NCBI GenBank assembly: GCA_003212395.1
Contig: QCPU01000012.1
Location: 1-36,742 of the forward strand
Source: Prochlorococcus sp. AG-442-B03
GTDB lineage: Bacteria > Cyanobacteriota > Cyanobacteriia > PCC-6307 > Cyanobiaceae
Length of the DNA: 36,742 nt
Direction of reading: 5' to 3'
The notes under the pieces were generated by a model, which saw nothing but the letters and a program-made list of their open reading frames with translations, did not search any database and was not told where the DNA came from. Numbering within the stretch: the stretch's first letter is position 1; each line of letters starts with the position of its first letter. Below, piece after piece: positions 22,415 through 32,355 of the stretch. The translations under genes and the position numbers were made by a program.

Positions 22415-22963
22415 ATGAAAATAATTCAATGGATCCTAATAGCATTAATTTTCTTAAGTCCATATAAAGCAAATGCCTCTAGAGATTCTGATAGTTACGA
22501 TGGCAACATCTTTCCTATATACGCAGGTAATGGGGCTATAGTTCCTCCCCAGACAACTCTTCAGGAATCATTAAAAAATAAAAGAGTCGCAGTTTTGTTT
22601 TTTTATCTAGACGATAGCTCAGATAGTAAAGTTATGGCTCCGATAATATCTGGTTTAGATTTGATATGGAGAAATAATATAGATATCATTGCTCTAACTA
22701 CTGATGAATTACAAGATAAAGAAAAGTCTGATCTTAGAAATGAACCTAATTATTATTGGAACGGATTAATTCCACAAACCATTATTTTAAATAGTGATGG
22801 TGAAGTTAAATATGATAAAAATGGAATGATTAATATCGATGAATTAAACAAAGTTATAGGAGAACTAAAAGGAATTGATATAGAAGATACGACATTTTCT
22901 GTAGAAAGTTTTAATGAATACAACAGTATCATTTCTGAAAAAAAAGATAAAAACAAAAATTAA
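22415..22963 (+). CDS. Exported thioredoxin-fold protein without CxxC
   Basis: The signal peptide MKIIQWILIALIFLSPYKAN, with cleavage after NAS, directs it to the periplasm or thylakoid lumen. The mature part follows a thioredoxin pattern: strand RVAVLFFYLDDSSDSKVMAP near 54-74, then NNIDIIALTTDE, a GLIPQTIILNSDG cis-Pro-like strand near 123-135, and GMINIDELNKVI. The redox Cys pair is replaced (DDSSDSK), so it is not an oxidoreductase. Conserved in cyanobacteria as far as I recall, possibly a photosynthesis assembly factor. The last 15 residues are Lys-rich. Followed 9 bases later by the CofE-like gene. Confidence 0.7.
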   Translation: MKIIQWILIALIFLSPYKANASRDSDSYDGNIFPIYAGNGAIVPPQTTLQESLKNKRVAVLFFYLDDSSDSKVMAPIISGLDLIWRNNIDIIALTTDELQDKEKSDLRNEPNYYWNGLIPQTIILNSDGEVKYDKNGMINIDELNKVIGELKGIDIEDTTFSVESFNEYNSIISEKKDKNKN

Positions 22964-22972
22964 TTAAAAAAA

Positions 22973-24139
22973 ATGATATTAATAAATATCCTCTTAGTTC
23001 TTTTAATTTTTTTAATTCTTTCAGATTTATATATTAAAAACTCACCCAAATCAAAGTTAAATCTGGTACCTATAAATTACAAAATCAAAAAAAAGGTGGG
23101 TTTAAACGAATTAATTATTGATTTAAAAATAACTAATAAAAGTAAAACCAAAGAGACGATGGTATCTAATGTAAATTTTGAATTAGATTTTTTTAAAAGT
23201 AAAGGTAACGAATATTGCCAAAATTTTGATTATCAAGAAGATATTTATATATATGAAAATAAAAAAATTAAGAATTTAAATAATTACTGGCCAACAACAA
23301 TTATCAAGTCAAATTCAGAATTATTTGTAAGAATCATATATAAATTTAGCAATAAGAATTTTAGAAAAAAAATAAAATATCTATGGTTAAAAGTATATTG
23401 GGAGAACTATGGACATTTTGGTATTTCAAATAATAAGGATTGTTTATTAATTAATTTAGATGGTCAAAAACAAAGGCCGAAAGAAGTTTTTGAAATTCCA
23501 ATAAATAATAAATATAAAGCTTTTGCTATTAAAACTGATTTACTTGGTTGCTTTGATAACCCAGTAAATACTGTGATTGAATATTGCAAAGGAATTGTAG
23601 AAAAAAATGATATTTTAACAATCGGTGAGAGTCCTTTAGCGATTATGCAAAATAGATATATTTCCCCTAAAAATTTAGAATATAGTTTATATTCGAAAGC
23701 TTTATGTTATTTTTTTCACCCTACAAGCAGTCTCGCAACAGCTTGCGGCATGCAATTATTAATAAATAGAATCGGAGTCACAAGAATAACCTTTGCACTA
23801 TTTGTTGGATTTCTCTTCAAATTAGTTGGTATTAAAGGTATGTTTTATAGGTTAACTGGTTCAGAATCATCCCTAATTGATGATATAAGCGGAACAGTTA
23901 CACCCTACGACAAGAGTATAGTTATGGGTCCTCTTAATGTGGATTTATTTTGTAAGGAAGTCTCGAACTATCTAAATATAGATGTTGCTGTTGTCGATGT
24001 TAATGATCTTGGGGGTGTGAAAGTCTTAGCTAGTTCAAATAAAAAAGTAATTAAAATACTCAAAAGAAACTTAAGATCTAATCCAGCTGGCAATGGAGAT
24101 GAAAAAACCCCTATAGTATTAATAAGAGAAAAAAAGTAA
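22973..24139 (+). CDS. CofE-like F420-0:gamma-glutamyl ligase homologue, membrane-anchored
   Basis: The N-terminus (MILINILLVLLIFLILSDLY) is a membrane anchor. An extra beta-type domain of about 130 residues follows. From about residue 180 the protein shows gamma-glutamyl ligase features: FAIKTDLLG, a DILTIGESPLAIMQNRY stretch near 215, TACGMQLLINRIG near 260, and a DDISGTVTPYDKSIVMGPLN loop near 305-325. Prochlorococcus is not known to make F420, so the true substrate is unknown. The stop directly abuts the next ATG. Length is 388 residues. Confidence 0.7.
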   Translation: MILINILLVLLIFLILSDLYIKNSPKSKLNLVPINYKIKKKVGLNELIIDLKITNKSKTKETMVSNVNFELDFFKSKGNEYCQNFDYQEDIYIYENKKIKNLNNYWPTTIIKSNSELFVRIIYKFSNKNFRKKIKYLWLKVYWENYGHFGISNNKDCLLINLDGQKQRPKEVFEIPINNKYKAFAIKTDLLGCFDNPVNTVIEYCKGIVEKNDILTIGESPLAIMQNRYISPKNLEYSLYSKALCYFFHPTSSLATACGMQLLINRIGVTRITFALFVGFLFKLVGIKGMFYRLTGSESSLIDDISGTVTPYDKSIVMGPLNVDLFCKEVSNYLNIDVAVVDVNDLGGVKVLASSNKKVIKILKRNLRSNPAGNGDEKTPIVLIREKK

Positions 24140-25195
24140 ATGAAAAAAGATACCTCTTATTCTTTTCAATCCAAAAAAGGAATGGAAGTAACTTTTGAAG
24201 AACTCCATATAAGGCACATTAATCTTTTAATAGATATTAAAAATAAGGAATTGAATAATTGGTTTTTAAGGATGGCAATTATAAATACCTTTGATGACTT
24301 AAAAATTTTTTTAAATAATCTTAAGAAAAATAAAAATAAATGCATAATTGCTATATATGGAAATGAAATTATTGGTTACTTGAATATTTTTCCTTTAAAT
24401 AAAAAAGAGACTTGCTTAAAAATATCTAAGCCCAAGTTGATTAATAACAAGTGTTCTTTAACAGATAAACAATTAACTTTAGGATTGATAAAAAAATCTA
24501 TCTCAATAAAAGAAATCAAAACTTCAAGTTGGATAATTAACGCTGATATAAATAATCTTGACCTCATATCAACATCAAGAGAGTTAGGCTTTCAACCGTT
24601 AGGAGAAATAATCATTTGGGATGGCTCTGATCTAAATAAATCTAAAACTCAAAATATCAATGCCTATTCATTAGTTAATGAATTCCAAAATATTAATAAA
24701 CAAAATATATTAAAAATAGTTAATTTCATAAGATCAAATCAATCTCCCTTAATAAGAAATATTTTAGATTTTGATCAAGACGACATTCTTAAAAGAAATA
24801 ACTCTAAGAGTGGTGCCTTAATACATGAAAATTCAGTTTTATGTACAATTTTAAAAGATATTAATTATCAAAATGAAGAAATTTATACTTTAACTATAAG
24901 TAGATATTGGGATAAGAGATCCAATTCTATTTTAAAAGAATTTATAAAAAGATTTTTTGAAAAATCACCTGTTTCATATTTAAAAACCTATAAAGAAAAT
25001 TCTCAATTAAATCTTTTTCTCGAAGAATGTAATCTCAAAGAAAAAAATCAAGAAATAATTCTTATCAGGAACACAATAGTTAAGAATGAATCCAAACAAG
25101 TAAATATAATAAATCAATCTTTGGAATCAATCTTTGAAAAATTAAGTCCACAAGGCAATCCATATCCATCTCCTTTTCCATTAAAAACAAAGTGA
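24140..25195 (+). CDS. GNAT-like protein, 351 aa
   Basis: This starts directly at the end of the CofE-like gene. The first half has a weak acetyltransferase fold: a [20 protein letters not shown] strand-turn-strand near 74-93 and [20 protein letters not shown] with GFQPLGEI near 133-160, the usual end of a GNAT domain. The second half may be another divergent GNAT-like repeat. A Pro-rich tail ([14 protein letters not shown]) ends it. A clear Q/RxxGxG/A acetyl-CoA loop is not obvious, so activity is doubtful. Its TGA overlaps the GTG of ruvX by 4 bases (GTGA). Confidence 0.65.
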   Translation: MKKDTSYSFQSKKGMEVTFEELHIRHINLLIDIKNKELNNWFLRMAIINTFDDLKIFLNNLKKNKNKCIIAIYGNEIIGYLNIFPLNKKETCLKISKPKLINNKCSLTDKQLTLGLIKKSISIKEIKTSSWIINADINNLDLISTSRELGFQPLGEIIIWDGSDLNKSKTQNINAYSLVNEFQNINKQNILKIVNFIRSNQSPLIRNILDFDQDDILKRNNSKSGALIHENSVLCTILKDINYQNEEIYTLTISRYWDKRSNSILKEFIKRFFEKSPVSYLKTYKENSQLNLFLEECNLKEKNQEIILIRNTIVKNESKQVNIINQSLESIFEKLSPQGNPYPSPFPLKTK

Positions 25196-25653
25196 AATTT
25201 TGCAAACCCAAACCCAAGTCAATTTTGAGTTTGGATATAGGCACTAAAAGAATAGGATTAGCTTATTGTGATCCTCTTTTCATAACATCAAATATACTTC
25301 CAGCAGTAAAAAGGTTTGAAAATAATCAAGAGATTAAAATCATTAGAAATTATATAAATGAATTCAATTTGACTGGGTTTATTGTGGGTATTCCTCTAGA
25401 TGATGAATGTCAAATGACCGATCAAGCTATTGACTGTAAAAATTATGGTCAATTACTTTCAAATGAATTAAAACTTCCTTTTGCTTACGTCAACGAACAT
25501 AGTTCAACTTGGGAATCTTCAAATAGATTTGGAATAAAAAAAGATAAATCCGGATTGATTGATAGTTTTTCTGCAAAAATAATACTTGAACAATGGATTG
25601 AAGAAGGTCCGGAATTAGAAGAATTAGCTGGTAAACATCAGATAAAATATTAA
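25192..25653 (+). CDS. ruvX: RuvX/YqgF-type putative Holliday-junction resolvase / rRNA maturation nuclease
   Basis: RuvX (YqgF) has an RNase H-like fold and is linked to 16S rRNA 5' end maturation. The N-terminal motif [14 protein letters not shown] holds the first conserved Asp, IVGIPLDDE is the second strand, [10 protein letters not shown] holds a conserved acidic residue, and [15 protein letters not shown] closes the active site. It has 153 residues with a GTG start overlapping the previous stop (GTGA). The second and third motifs are less typical than E. coli (NEHSST rather than DER-type). Confidence 0.9.
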   Translation: MKFCKPKPKSILSLDIGTKRIGLAYCDPLFITSNILPAVKRFENNQEIKIIRNYINEFNLTGFIVGIPLDDECQMTDQAIDCKNYGQLLSNELKLPFAYVNEHSSTWESSNRFGIKKDKSGLIDSFSAKIILEQWIEEGPELEELAGKHQIKY

Positions 25654-25680
25654 TATTAAAAAATGATAGATAATTTTTAA

Positions 25681-26217
25681 ATGAAAGAAACCAATTCAAG
25701 TGATAATTATGATGCACAGACAATAATATTAAATGACTCAAATGGAAACGAGCTATTTTGTTATCTTGAACAATTAGTAAGTGTAGAAGGTAAGGAATAT
25801 GCTTTATTAACACCAGTTGATACTCCAGTAAGTCTTTTCAAAATAAATGAAAAAGATGAACCTGAACTAATTGAGAAAATAGATAAAAATGAACAAATAT
25901 TAAAAAATGCTGAAGCGGTTCTTCAAGAACATGATTTAAGACTTATCAGATCAGCAGTTACACTTACAGTATCAGGAGAACTTGAAGAACCAATTTACGA
26001 TGAATTAGAAGAAGACTACGTTGATGATGATAGTGAGAGTTATGAATTGCTTGTTAACTTTAATCTTTTTGACCAAGAATATGGCTTATATATTCCACTA
26101 GATCCTTTTTTTATTGTGGGTAAATTGAAAGATAAAGGTGCCTTATTAGTTGAAGATGATGAATTCGATAAAATTCAACCTTTGATTGAAACTGAGCTTG
26201 AAAAAAGTAGTTCTTAA
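25681..26217 (+). CDS. DUF3727 family protein, 178 aa
   Basis: An acidic soluble protein. The first half resembles DUF1292-like folds (ELFCYLEQLVSVEGKEYALL, then TPVDTPVSLF near 45-54), and the second half (YELLVNFNLFDQEYGLYIPL, then DPFFIVGKLKDKGALL) is typical of the cyanobacterial/plastid DUF3727 family. There is a strongly acidic linker (EEDYVDDDSESYE, about 108-120). It lies 27 bases after ruvX and 5 bases before the YqeG-like gene. Function unknown; plastid homologues suggest a housekeeping or photosynthesis role. Confidence 0.85.
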   Translation: MKETNSSDNYDAQTIILNDSNGNELFCYLEQLVSVEGKEYALLTPVDTPVSLFKINEKDEPELIEKIDKNEQILKNAEAVLQEHDLRLIRSAVTLTVSGELEEPIYDELEEDYVDDDSESYELLVNFNLFDQEYGLYIPLDPFFIVGKLKDKGALLVEDDEFDKIQPLIETELEKSSS

Positions 26218-26222
26218 AATAA

Positions 26223-26717
26223 ATGAGATCTATCCTAAAAGTCAATTGGGATTCAAACTTACCAATATATGCCATTTCTCCATCTGAGTTACAAAAAAAA
26301 GGAATTCATTCTTTATTGCTAGACGTGGATGGGACTCTAGTAAATAGTAAATCAAATATGATCCCAAAAGCTGTAAAAAATTGGATCATAGAATCAAAAA
26401 AACTTTTCACCTTATATCTAATAAGTAACAATCCATCAAAAAAAAGAATCGCAAAAATAGCGAAAGAATTAAATTTAAGGTATAAATACAATGCATCAAA
26501 ACCAAGAAAAAAAGTAACTTTTTCTGTTATTAAAGAAATTGGCAATGAACCCAAAAATATAGCCATTATTGGCGACAGAATTTTTACAGATATTATTGTT
26601 GGGAATAGATGTAATATAAAAACAATATTAGTTAAGCGATTAAATAGAGATGGCTTGCCTATAAAATTTAATTTAACTTTGACAATAGAAAAATTAATTT
26701 CTCATTTTATAAAATGA
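26223..26717 (+). CDS. YqeG-family HAD-IIIA phosphatase
   Basis: A HAD superfamily hydrolase. Motif [11 protein letters not shown] has nucleophile Asp34 and Asp36. Motif II (ISNN) is near 73, motif III is the Lys near [10 protein letters not shown], and motif IV is [13 protein letters not shown] near 117-129. The size, 164 residues without a large cap, is normal for the YqeG group. Homologues include mitochondrial PTPMT-like PGP phosphatases, so phosphatidylglycerophosphate phosphatase activity is possible. Its stop overlaps the proB ATG by 4 bases (ATGA). Confidence 0.9.
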   Translation: MRSILKVNWDSNLPIYAISPSELQKKGIHSLLLDVDGTLVNSKSNMIPKAVKNWIIESKKLFTLYLISNNPSKKRIAKIAKELNLRYKYNASKPRKKVTFSVIKEIGNEPKNIAIIGDRIFTDIIVGNRCNIKTILVKRLNRDGLPIKFNLTLTIEKLISHFIK

Positions 26718-27796
26718 AAACTTGGGTTATTAAAATTGGGACTAGTATTTTAAGAGGAACAGAGGAAACTTCTACAGAAGAAGTTATTGAAACCCTTTCT
26801 AGATACTTTACAAATTTTCTTTCAAAAGGAAACAAATTAATCTTAGTAACTAGTGGAGCCGTTGGATTAGGTTGCCAAAAATTAAATATTAAAACGAGAC
26901 CAAATGATTTAAGTACCCTTCAAGCAACTGCTGCAGTAGGTCAAGTTAATTTAATGTCATTGTACGATAAAGTATTTAATAAATTAGGTCACAATATTGC
27001 TCAAATTTTAATAACTAAAGCTGATTTCAATTCACGAGAATCCTTTAATAACGCTTCTAAAACTTTAAAAAAATTAATCGATTTGAATGTTATTCCAATT
27101 GTCAATGAAAATGATACCGTAGCAAATGAAGAGCTCAAATATGGAGATAATGATACCCTCTCTGCGTTAGTTGCTCTAGCTATAAATGCTAACAAGCTTA
27201 TTTTATTAACCGATATTGAAAATCTATACTCAAAAGATCCGCGTAATAATAAAGATGCGAAACCTATTAAAGAAGTGCATAATAATGAATTAAAAGAAAT
27301 TAAAGATAAAAATATCCAAAACTCAAATAATGAATGGGGAACAGGAGGAATTTCTACAAAATTAATTTCTGCAGAAATAGCAACAAAAGGAGGAGTTGAA
27401 GTCCAACTAGTTGATGGAACTAATAAAAAAAACTTAATTGAAATTTTTAATGATAATAAAATTGGAACTTTATTTTATCCAGTAGAAAAACCTATAGGAA
27501 ACAAAAAAAGTTGGCTTTCCCATGCAATTCAAACAGTAGGGAAAATCACTTTAGATGATGGAGCTTCTTTTGCAATTAAAAAAAAAGGTGCCTCACTTTT
27601 AGCGGTTGGTGTTAAGAATGTAGAAGGAAACTTTACTGTTAATCAGGCAGTTAAAATCGTAAATACAAATGATAAAGAAGTTGCAAAAGGTTTAGTATCA
27701 ATAAGTAGCGACAAATTAAGAAGTATCTTAAATAATAAAGAAAATAACAACTCCTCGATAATTGTCGTACACAGAGATGTTCTTGCTCTCTCTTAG
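26714..27796 (+). CDS. proB: Glutamate 5-kinase (proline biosynthesis)
   Basis: ProB phosphorylates glutamate, the first step of proline synthesis. The amino-acid kinase domain begins VIKIGTSIL and has [12 protein letters not shown] near 44-55, [16 protein letters not shown] near 130-145, and [11 protein letters not shown]. The segment [20 protein letters not shown] is near 207-226. A C-terminal PUA domain follows from about 275 ([20 protein letters not shown]). At 360 residues it is the long PUA-containing form. The start overlaps the previous gene by 4 bases. Feedback inhibition by proline is known for the family; it is not visible here. Confidence 0.97.
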   Translation: MKTWVIKIGTSILRGTEETSTEEVIETLSRYFTNFLSKGNKLILVTSGAVGLGCQKLNIKTRPNDLSTLQATAAVGQVNLMSLYDKVFNKLGHNIAQILITKADFNSRESFNNASKTLKKLIDLNVIPIVNENDTVANEELKYGDNDTLSALVALAINANKLILLTDIENLYSKDPRNNKDAKPIKEVHNNELKEIKDKNIQNSNNEWGTGGISTKLISAEIATKGGVEVQLVDGTNKKNLIEIFNDNKIGTLFYPVEKPIGNKKSWLSHAIQTVGKITLDDGASFAIKKKGASLLAVGVKNVEGNFTVNQAVKIVNTNDKEVAKGLVSISSDKLRSILNNKENNNSSIIVVHRDVLALS

Positions 27797-27816
27797 AAAA
27801 AAATTAAAACTGAAAA

Positions 27817-28851
27817 ATGCTTTTAAGTGATTTAGTTGATCTAATAAAAAAAGGAAATTCAAATTTTATTAGTGCCAGTATTTTTGAAGATTTAAATATA
27901 GATGATGCTGCTTCATTAGAAGCTGCAGATAAACATCAAATATCTTTTTTAGAAGAAAATAATATCCTTAAAGAAAAATTAGATCAAACTAAAGCATCAG
28001 TAATAATAACTTCTAAGAATGATGAAATCGTTAGTACCCTAAAGAAACTCAAAATATCAAATATAATTGTTAAAAATCCAAGAATTGCATTTGCAGAAGT
28101 ATTGAATTGTTTATATAAAACCATCAATTTCAAACCAGGAATTCACGCTTCAGCATTTATAGATAAAACAGCAATAATTGGAGCAGATTGCCATATTGGA
28201 CCTAACGTCTATATTGGAGAAAATACAGTAATTGGTGAGAATAATCATATTCTTCCTGGGTCATCAATTTTAGGAAATGTTCAAATAGGAGATAATAATA
28301 TAATCCATTCAAATTGTGTTATTTATGAAAATACTACTCTAAAAAACAATTGTGTAATTAATTCAAATTCTGTTATTGGTTCAGAGGGATTTGGTTTTAT
28401 TCCTAAAGATGGCAAATGGGTAAAGATGCCTCAAAAAGGTGGCGTAAAAATAATGAGTTTTGTAGAAATTGGAACGAATTGTTGCATTGATAGACCTGCA
28501 GTAGGATTTACTTTTATTGATGAGGGAACAAAGTTGGATAATTTAGTACAAATAGGTCATGGAGTTAAAATTGGAAAGAATTGTGCATTTGCAGCTCAAG
28601 TTGGTATCGCTGGAGGAGCAAATATTGGAGACGGTGTAATTTTGGCAGGGCAAGTAGGAGTTAATAATAGAGTAAAAGTTGGAAATAATGTCATAGCGAG
28701 TTCAAAATGTGGGATCCATTGTGACATAGAAGATGGCAAAGTAATTAGTGGTTTCCCCGCGATGGGAAATAAATCATGGCTAAGGAGTTCAAGTATTTTT
28801 AAAAAATTACCAGAATTAGCAAAAAAACTTAGACAACTAGACAAGCAATAA
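27817..28851 (+). CDS. lpxD: UDP-3-O-acylglucosamine N-acyltransferase (lipid A)
   Basis: LpxD adds the N-linked acyl chain in lipid A synthesis. The N-terminal uridine-binding domain is followed by hexapeptide repeats ([LIV]-G-x4) from about residue 107 onward (AIIGADCHIGPNVYIGENTV, VQIGDNNIIHSNCVIYEN). The catalytic His region is around QIGHGVKIGKNCAFAAQVG (near 248-266). A C-terminal helix ends it. Length is 344 residues. It indicates a Gram-negative outer membrane. It lies 20 bases after proB and 28 before leuB. Confidence 0.95.
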   Translation: MLLSDLVDLIKKGNSNFISASIFEDLNIDDAASLEAADKHQISFLEENNILKEKLDQTKASVIITSKNDEIVSTLKKLKISNIIVKNPRIAFAEVLNCLYKTINFKPGIHASAFIDKTAIIGADCHIGPNVYIGENTVIGENNHILPGSSILGNVQIGDNNIIHSNCVIYENTTLKNNCVINSNSVIGSEGFGFIPKDGKWVKMPQKGGVKIMSFVEIGTNCCIDRPAVGFTFIDEGTKLDNLVQIGHGVKIGKNCAFAAQVGIAGGANIGDGVILAGQVGVNNRVKVGNNVIASSKCGIHCDIEDGKVISGFPAMGNKSWLRSSSIFKKLPELAKKLRQLDKQ

Positions 28852-28879
28852 TTTATTGTTCTATTAAACAAAAATTTTA

Positions 28880-29953
28880 ATGAAGAAATATAAGATTGTT
28901 TTATTGTCAGGAGACGGGATTGGGCCAGAGATTTCAGAAGTTTCAAAAAAAGTTTTAAAAAAGCTTTCAAAAAATCATAATTTCGATATCGAGATTATTG
29001 AAAAACTATTTGGAGGCACAGCCTATGAAAAATATGGGACTCCAGCTCCTGATGAGACACTAGATCAATGCAAAAAAAGTGATGCTGTACTTTTAGCATG
29101 TGTTGGAGATATTAAATATGACTCTCTTGCAAGGGAATTAAGGCCAGAAAGTGGGTTACTAAAGTTAAGATCTTCTCTAAACCTTTTCGCAAATATAAGG
29201 CCTGTCAAAATAAGAAAATCTCTCTTAGATGCAAGTACATTAAAAAAAGAAATCGTTGAGAATGTAGATCTTATTGTTGTTAGAGAATTAATAGGGGGTA
29301 TTTATTTTGGAAAACCAAGAGGACATATAACAAATACAAAACTCCCAAAAGCTTTCAATACAATGGTTTATGATTCGGCCGAAATAGAGAGAATAACTGA
29401 AATAGCAATAAAAATTGCTAACCAAAGAAATAAAAAAATATGTTCTGTTGATAAATCAAACGTGCTTGAGGTTAGTCAATTATGGAGAGATACAGTTCTA
29501 AATATCACCTCAAAAGATACAAATATCTCTCTAAGCAATATGTACGTTGACAATGCAGCAATGCAATTAGTTAGAGATCCTGGTCAATTTGATGTGATTT
29601 TAACTAGTAATTTATTTGGTGATATTTTAAGCGATTTAGCCGCAATGTTAACTGGTTCTATTGGTATGCTTCCATCTGCTTCTCTAAACAATAGTGGTCC
29701 AGGAGTTTTTGAGCCAGTTCATGGTTCAGCCCCTGATATAGCTGGTAAAAACATAGCAAATCCTATTGCAATGCTTTTATCCGCTTCCATGATGTTAAAA
29801 ATAGGATTAAATGAAGAAGAAGCCGCAGAAAATCTAGAAACTGCTATTGATAAAGTTTTATCAAACGGATTTAGAACAGCCGATTTAGCTGATGGGTCTT
29901 CTGAAGTTTTATCTTGTAGTGAAATCGGAGATAAAATAATAGATGAACTTTAA
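28880..29953 (+). CDS. leuB: 3-isopropylmalate dehydrogenase (leucine biosynthesis)
   Basis: LeuB oxidatively decarboxylates 3-isopropylmalate. The N-terminal loop GDGIGPEI is at residues 11-18. LRPESGLLKLRSSLNLFANI (about 88-107) holds substrate-binding Arg, VVRELIGGIYFGKPRG is near 134-149, and the NAD-binding segment is NLFGDILSDLAAMLTGSIGM (about 245-264) followed by FEPVHGSAPDIAGK. Length is 357 residues. It follows lpxD but is functionally unrelated. Confidence 0.97.
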   Translation: MKKYKIVLLSGDGIGPEISEVSKKVLKKLSKNHNFDIEIIEKLFGGTAYEKYGTPAPDETLDQCKKSDAVLLACVGDIKYDSLARELRPESGLLKLRSSLNLFANIRPVKIRKSLLDASTLKKEIVENVDLIVVRELIGGIYFGKPRGHITNTKLPKAFNTMVYDSAEIERITEIAIKIANQRNKKICSVDKSNVLEVSQLWRDTVLNITSKDTNISLSNMYVDNAAMQLVRDPGQFDVILTSNLFGDILSDLAAMLTGSIGMLPSASLNNSGPGVFEPVHGSAPDIAGKNIANPIAMLLSASMMLKIGLNEEEAAENLETAIDKVLSNGFRTADLADGSSEVLSCSEIGDKIIDEL

Positions 29954-29997
29954 AAAAAATTAATAAATAAAAAAATATTTTTAAGTAAAACATAAAG

Positions 29998-30027
29998 TTG
30001 GCATATGACCTGTCAGAATCATTAGAT
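29998..30027 (+). promoter_or_regulatory. Candidate promoter upstream of prk
   Basis: TTGGCA (29998-30003), an 18-base spacer and TTAGAT (30022-30027) lie 15 bases before the prk ATG. Prk is a highly expressed Calvin-cycle gene and needs its own promoter after leuB. The leader would be very short. The match is moderate. Confidence 0.3.
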
Positions 30028-30041
30028 ATTGTTTTTAAAAA

Positions 30042-30938
30042 ATGTCAAAACGTCATCCAGTAGTCGCTGTAACAGGATCATCAGGAGCAGGAACAAGTAC
30101 AGTAAAAAGAGCCTTTGAGCATATTTTTGCCAGAGAAGATATTGTTCCAGCAGTTGTAGAAGGTGATAGTTACCACAGGTTTGAAAGAATGCCTATGAAA
30201 AAAGCTATGGCAGAAGCTCTATCAAAAGGTGAAAATTTCTCTCACTTTGGTCCAGAGGCTAATCTTTTTGACAAGCTAGAAGAACTTTTTAAAATCTATG
30301 GTGAAACTGGAGGAGGAAAGAAAAGATATTATCTTCATAGTCTTGAAGAAGCAGAAGAACATAATACAAGGCTTGGGACATCCTTAGAACCTGGGCAATT
30401 TACTCCATGGGAAGATATTCCTGAGGGAACAGACGTACTTTTTTATGAAGGTTTGCATGGCGGTGTAGAAGGTCATGGATACGATGTAGCATCTTATGCT
30501 GATTTACTTGTTGGTGTTGTTCCGATTACAAATTTAGAGTGGATTCAAAAAATCCATAGAGATAACGCAGAAAGAGGTTACTCAGCGGAAACCATTGTGG
30601 ATACTATATTGAGAAGAATGCCTGATTATATAAATCACATTTGTCCACAATTCAGCAAAACCGATATTAATTTCCAAAGAATTCCCACAATTGACACTTC
30701 CAATCCTTTCATATGCAGGAATATCCCAACTCCTGATGAGAGCTTTGTGATAATACATTTCAGAAAAGGGGCAAGAGAGAAATGGGGGATTGATTTTCAA
30801 TACTTGCTTGGAATGATTAACGATTCATTTATGTCAAGTCCAACAAGTATCGTTGTAAATGGTGGAAAAATGGGGTTCGCAATGGAACTAATTCTTACTC
30901 CAATAATTCATAAAATGATTGAGGAGAAAAATAAATAA
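30042..30938 (+). CDS. prk: Phosphoribulokinase, proteobacterial (class I) type
   Basis: PRK makes ribulose 1,5-bisphosphate for Rubisco. The P-loop GSSGAGTST is at residues 12-20. GDSYHRFER is near 42-50, then FSHFGPEAN, LFYEGLHGGV near 142-151, and VPITNLEWIQKIHRD near 169-183. The 298-residue length and sequence follow the proteobacterial short form (as in Rhodobacter) rather than the about 330-residue plant/freshwater-cyanobacterial form with regulatory cysteines. This fits the marine picocyanobacterial Calvin cycle (form IA Rubisco, alpha-carboxysome). Confidence 0.95.
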   Translation: MSKRHPVVAVTGSSGAGTSTVKRAFEHIFAREDIVPAVVEGDSYHRFERMPMKKAMAEALSKGENFSHFGPEANLFDKLEELFKIYGETGGGKKRYYLHSLEEAEEHNTRLGTSLEPGQFTPWEDIPEGTDVLFYEGLHGGVEGHGYDVASYADLLVGVVPITNLEWIQKIHRDNAERGYSAETIVDTILRRMPDYINHICPQFSKTDINFQRIPTIDTSNPFICRNIPTPDESFVIIHFRKGAREKWGIDFQYLLGMINDSFMSSPTSIVVNGGKMGFAMELILTPIIHKMIEEKNK

Positions 30939-31076
30939 TAATTAATTTTCGATTATCAACTCAAATCATTACATTTTTTGTTTAAGGAGTTTCTAATCTA
31001 GAAAATCTCAAATTTTTATATATCTTTCTTGATAAAAGTACCTTACTTGGATTTAAATAGAAAAAAAGGTAACGTT

Positions 31077-31958
31077 GTGTCATTAATCGACTGGTTTGCC
31101 GCAAGGCGAAAAGATCAATTTGTTGGGAAAGTTTCGCAAGATACTGACGAGGGAGATGGGTTATGGGTTAAATGTTCAGAATGTTCGCAAGTAGCCTATA
31201 GAAAAGACCTAATTTCAAATTTCAATGTTTGCAGTAATTGTGGACATCACAATAGGATTAATAGCGATGAGAGGATCAATATAATTTCTGACAAAAATTC
31301 ATTCAAAGAGTTTGATACTTCACTAAGTCCTACAGATCCTTTAGGTTTTAAAGATAGAAGGTCATATGCTGATCGAATCAAAGAAAGTCAAGCAGGTACA
31401 GGTTTAAGAGATGGAGTAATAACAGGTCTCTGTTCTGTAAATTCAATGCCATTAGCATTAGCTGTTATGGATTTTAGATTTATGGGAGGATCCATGGGTT
31501 CAGTAGTTGGTGAAAAGATCACAAGGATAATTGAGAGAGCAACCTTAGAAAATTACCCAATTCTTATTGTTTGCGCATCAGGTGGAGCAAGGATGCAAGA
31601 AGGCATGTTAAGTCTCATGCAAATGGCAAAAATATCTGGAGCACTAAAAAAACATAAAGAAAAAAATCTTCTATATATGCCCTTATTAACTCATCCAACT
31701 ACTGGGGGAGTAACAGCAAGCTTTGCAATGTTAGGTGATTTAATTTTGGCGGAACCAAAAGCCCTTATTGGATTTGCGGGAAGAAGGGTTATTGAACAAA
31801 CATTAAGAGAAAAATTACCCGATAATTTTCAAACAGCTGAATATCTTCTGGAGCATGGTTTTGTTGATGTAATAGTTAAAAGGAAAGATCTCAAGACTAC
31901 TTTGACTAAAATTTTAAAAATCCACGGTGTAAAAGAAATTACAGAAGCAACTATTTAA
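31077..31958 (+). CDS. accD: Acetyl-CoA carboxylase carboxyltransferase beta subunit
   Basis: AccD with AccA transfers the carboxyl group to acetyl-CoA, first step of fatty-acid synthesis. A zinc finger with C33-x2-C36 and C52-x2-C55 is followed by the carboxyltransferase domain ([44 protein letters not shown]). I chose GTG at 31077 because it gives [11 protein letters not shown], the usual start, with AAAGGT 7 bases before it. An in-frame TTG at 31029 would add 16 residues ([16 protein letters not shown]) that look non-native. The product has 293 residues. Followed 2 bases later by a small exported protein. Confidence 0.95.
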   Translation: MSLIDWFAARRKDQFVGKVSQDTDEGDGLWVKCSECSQVAYRKDLISNFNVCSNCGHHNRINSDERINIISDKNSFKEFDTSLSPTDPLGFKDRRSYADRIKESQAGTGLRDGVITGLCSVNSMPLALAVMDFRFMGGSMGSVVGEKITRIIERATLENYPILIVCASGGARMQEGMLSLMQMAKISGALKKHKEKNLLYMPLLTHPTTGGVTASFAMLGDLILAEPKALIGFAGRRVIEQTLREKLPDNFQTAEYLLEHGFVDVIVKRKDLKTTLTKILKIHGVKEITEATI

Positions 31959-31960
31959 GT

Positions 31961-32353
31961 ATGAGACTAATTTCTAATTTATTTTATTTTTCTTTAAGCC
32001 TTTTATTGTTTATTTTAAATTTTGCTTCCTATTCATATGCAATAGGAAATGTTGATTGGGTTCTCCTTAAAGAAAATGATGATGGAAAAGAATGGCTTGA
32101 TAAAGGGAGTATTAAACAGCTTCCAAATAGTGAAATAAGTGTTTTAACAAAGTTCTTTAAAAATCCAACTAATTCTGATGATGATGGAGAGTTATCTCTT
32201 TATGTAATGAGAATTAATTGTGATGAAAAAAAGTTCAAAGATACTTCAATAAATGGAATACCTCAATTTAATTCAAAATGGCAAACTTCTAATAATGATG
32301 AACTATTAGATATTGTCATTGAAAGTAGTTGTTCAGAGTTTATTAATGGATAG
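31961..32353 (+). CDS. Exported hypothetical protein, 130 aa
   Basis: The N-terminus (MRLISNLFYFSLSLLLFILN) is a signal peptide with a likely cut after SYA near residue 27. The mature part (GNVDWVLLKENDDGKEWLDK, VLTKFFKN, LYVMRINCDEKKFKD, ESSCSEF) resembles the small beta-sandwich proteins around the surface-adhesin E-like fold, with two cysteines likely in a disulfide. It lies 2 bases after accD and 2 before the oxidoreductase, so the three form an operon, though with no obvious shared pathway. Confidence 0.75.
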   Translation: MRLISNLFYFSLSLLLFILNFASYSYAIGNVDWVLLKENDDGKEWLDKGSIKQLPNSEISVLTKFFKNPTNSDDDGELSLYVMRINCDEKKFKDTSINGIPQFNSKWQTSNNDELLDIVIESSCSEFING

Positions 32354-32355
32354 AA

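Noticed and set aside
31029..31076. Longer accD from TTG at 31029
   Set aside because: The extra 16 residues do not look like AccD, and a GTG with a ribosome-binding site at 31077 gives the expected start.
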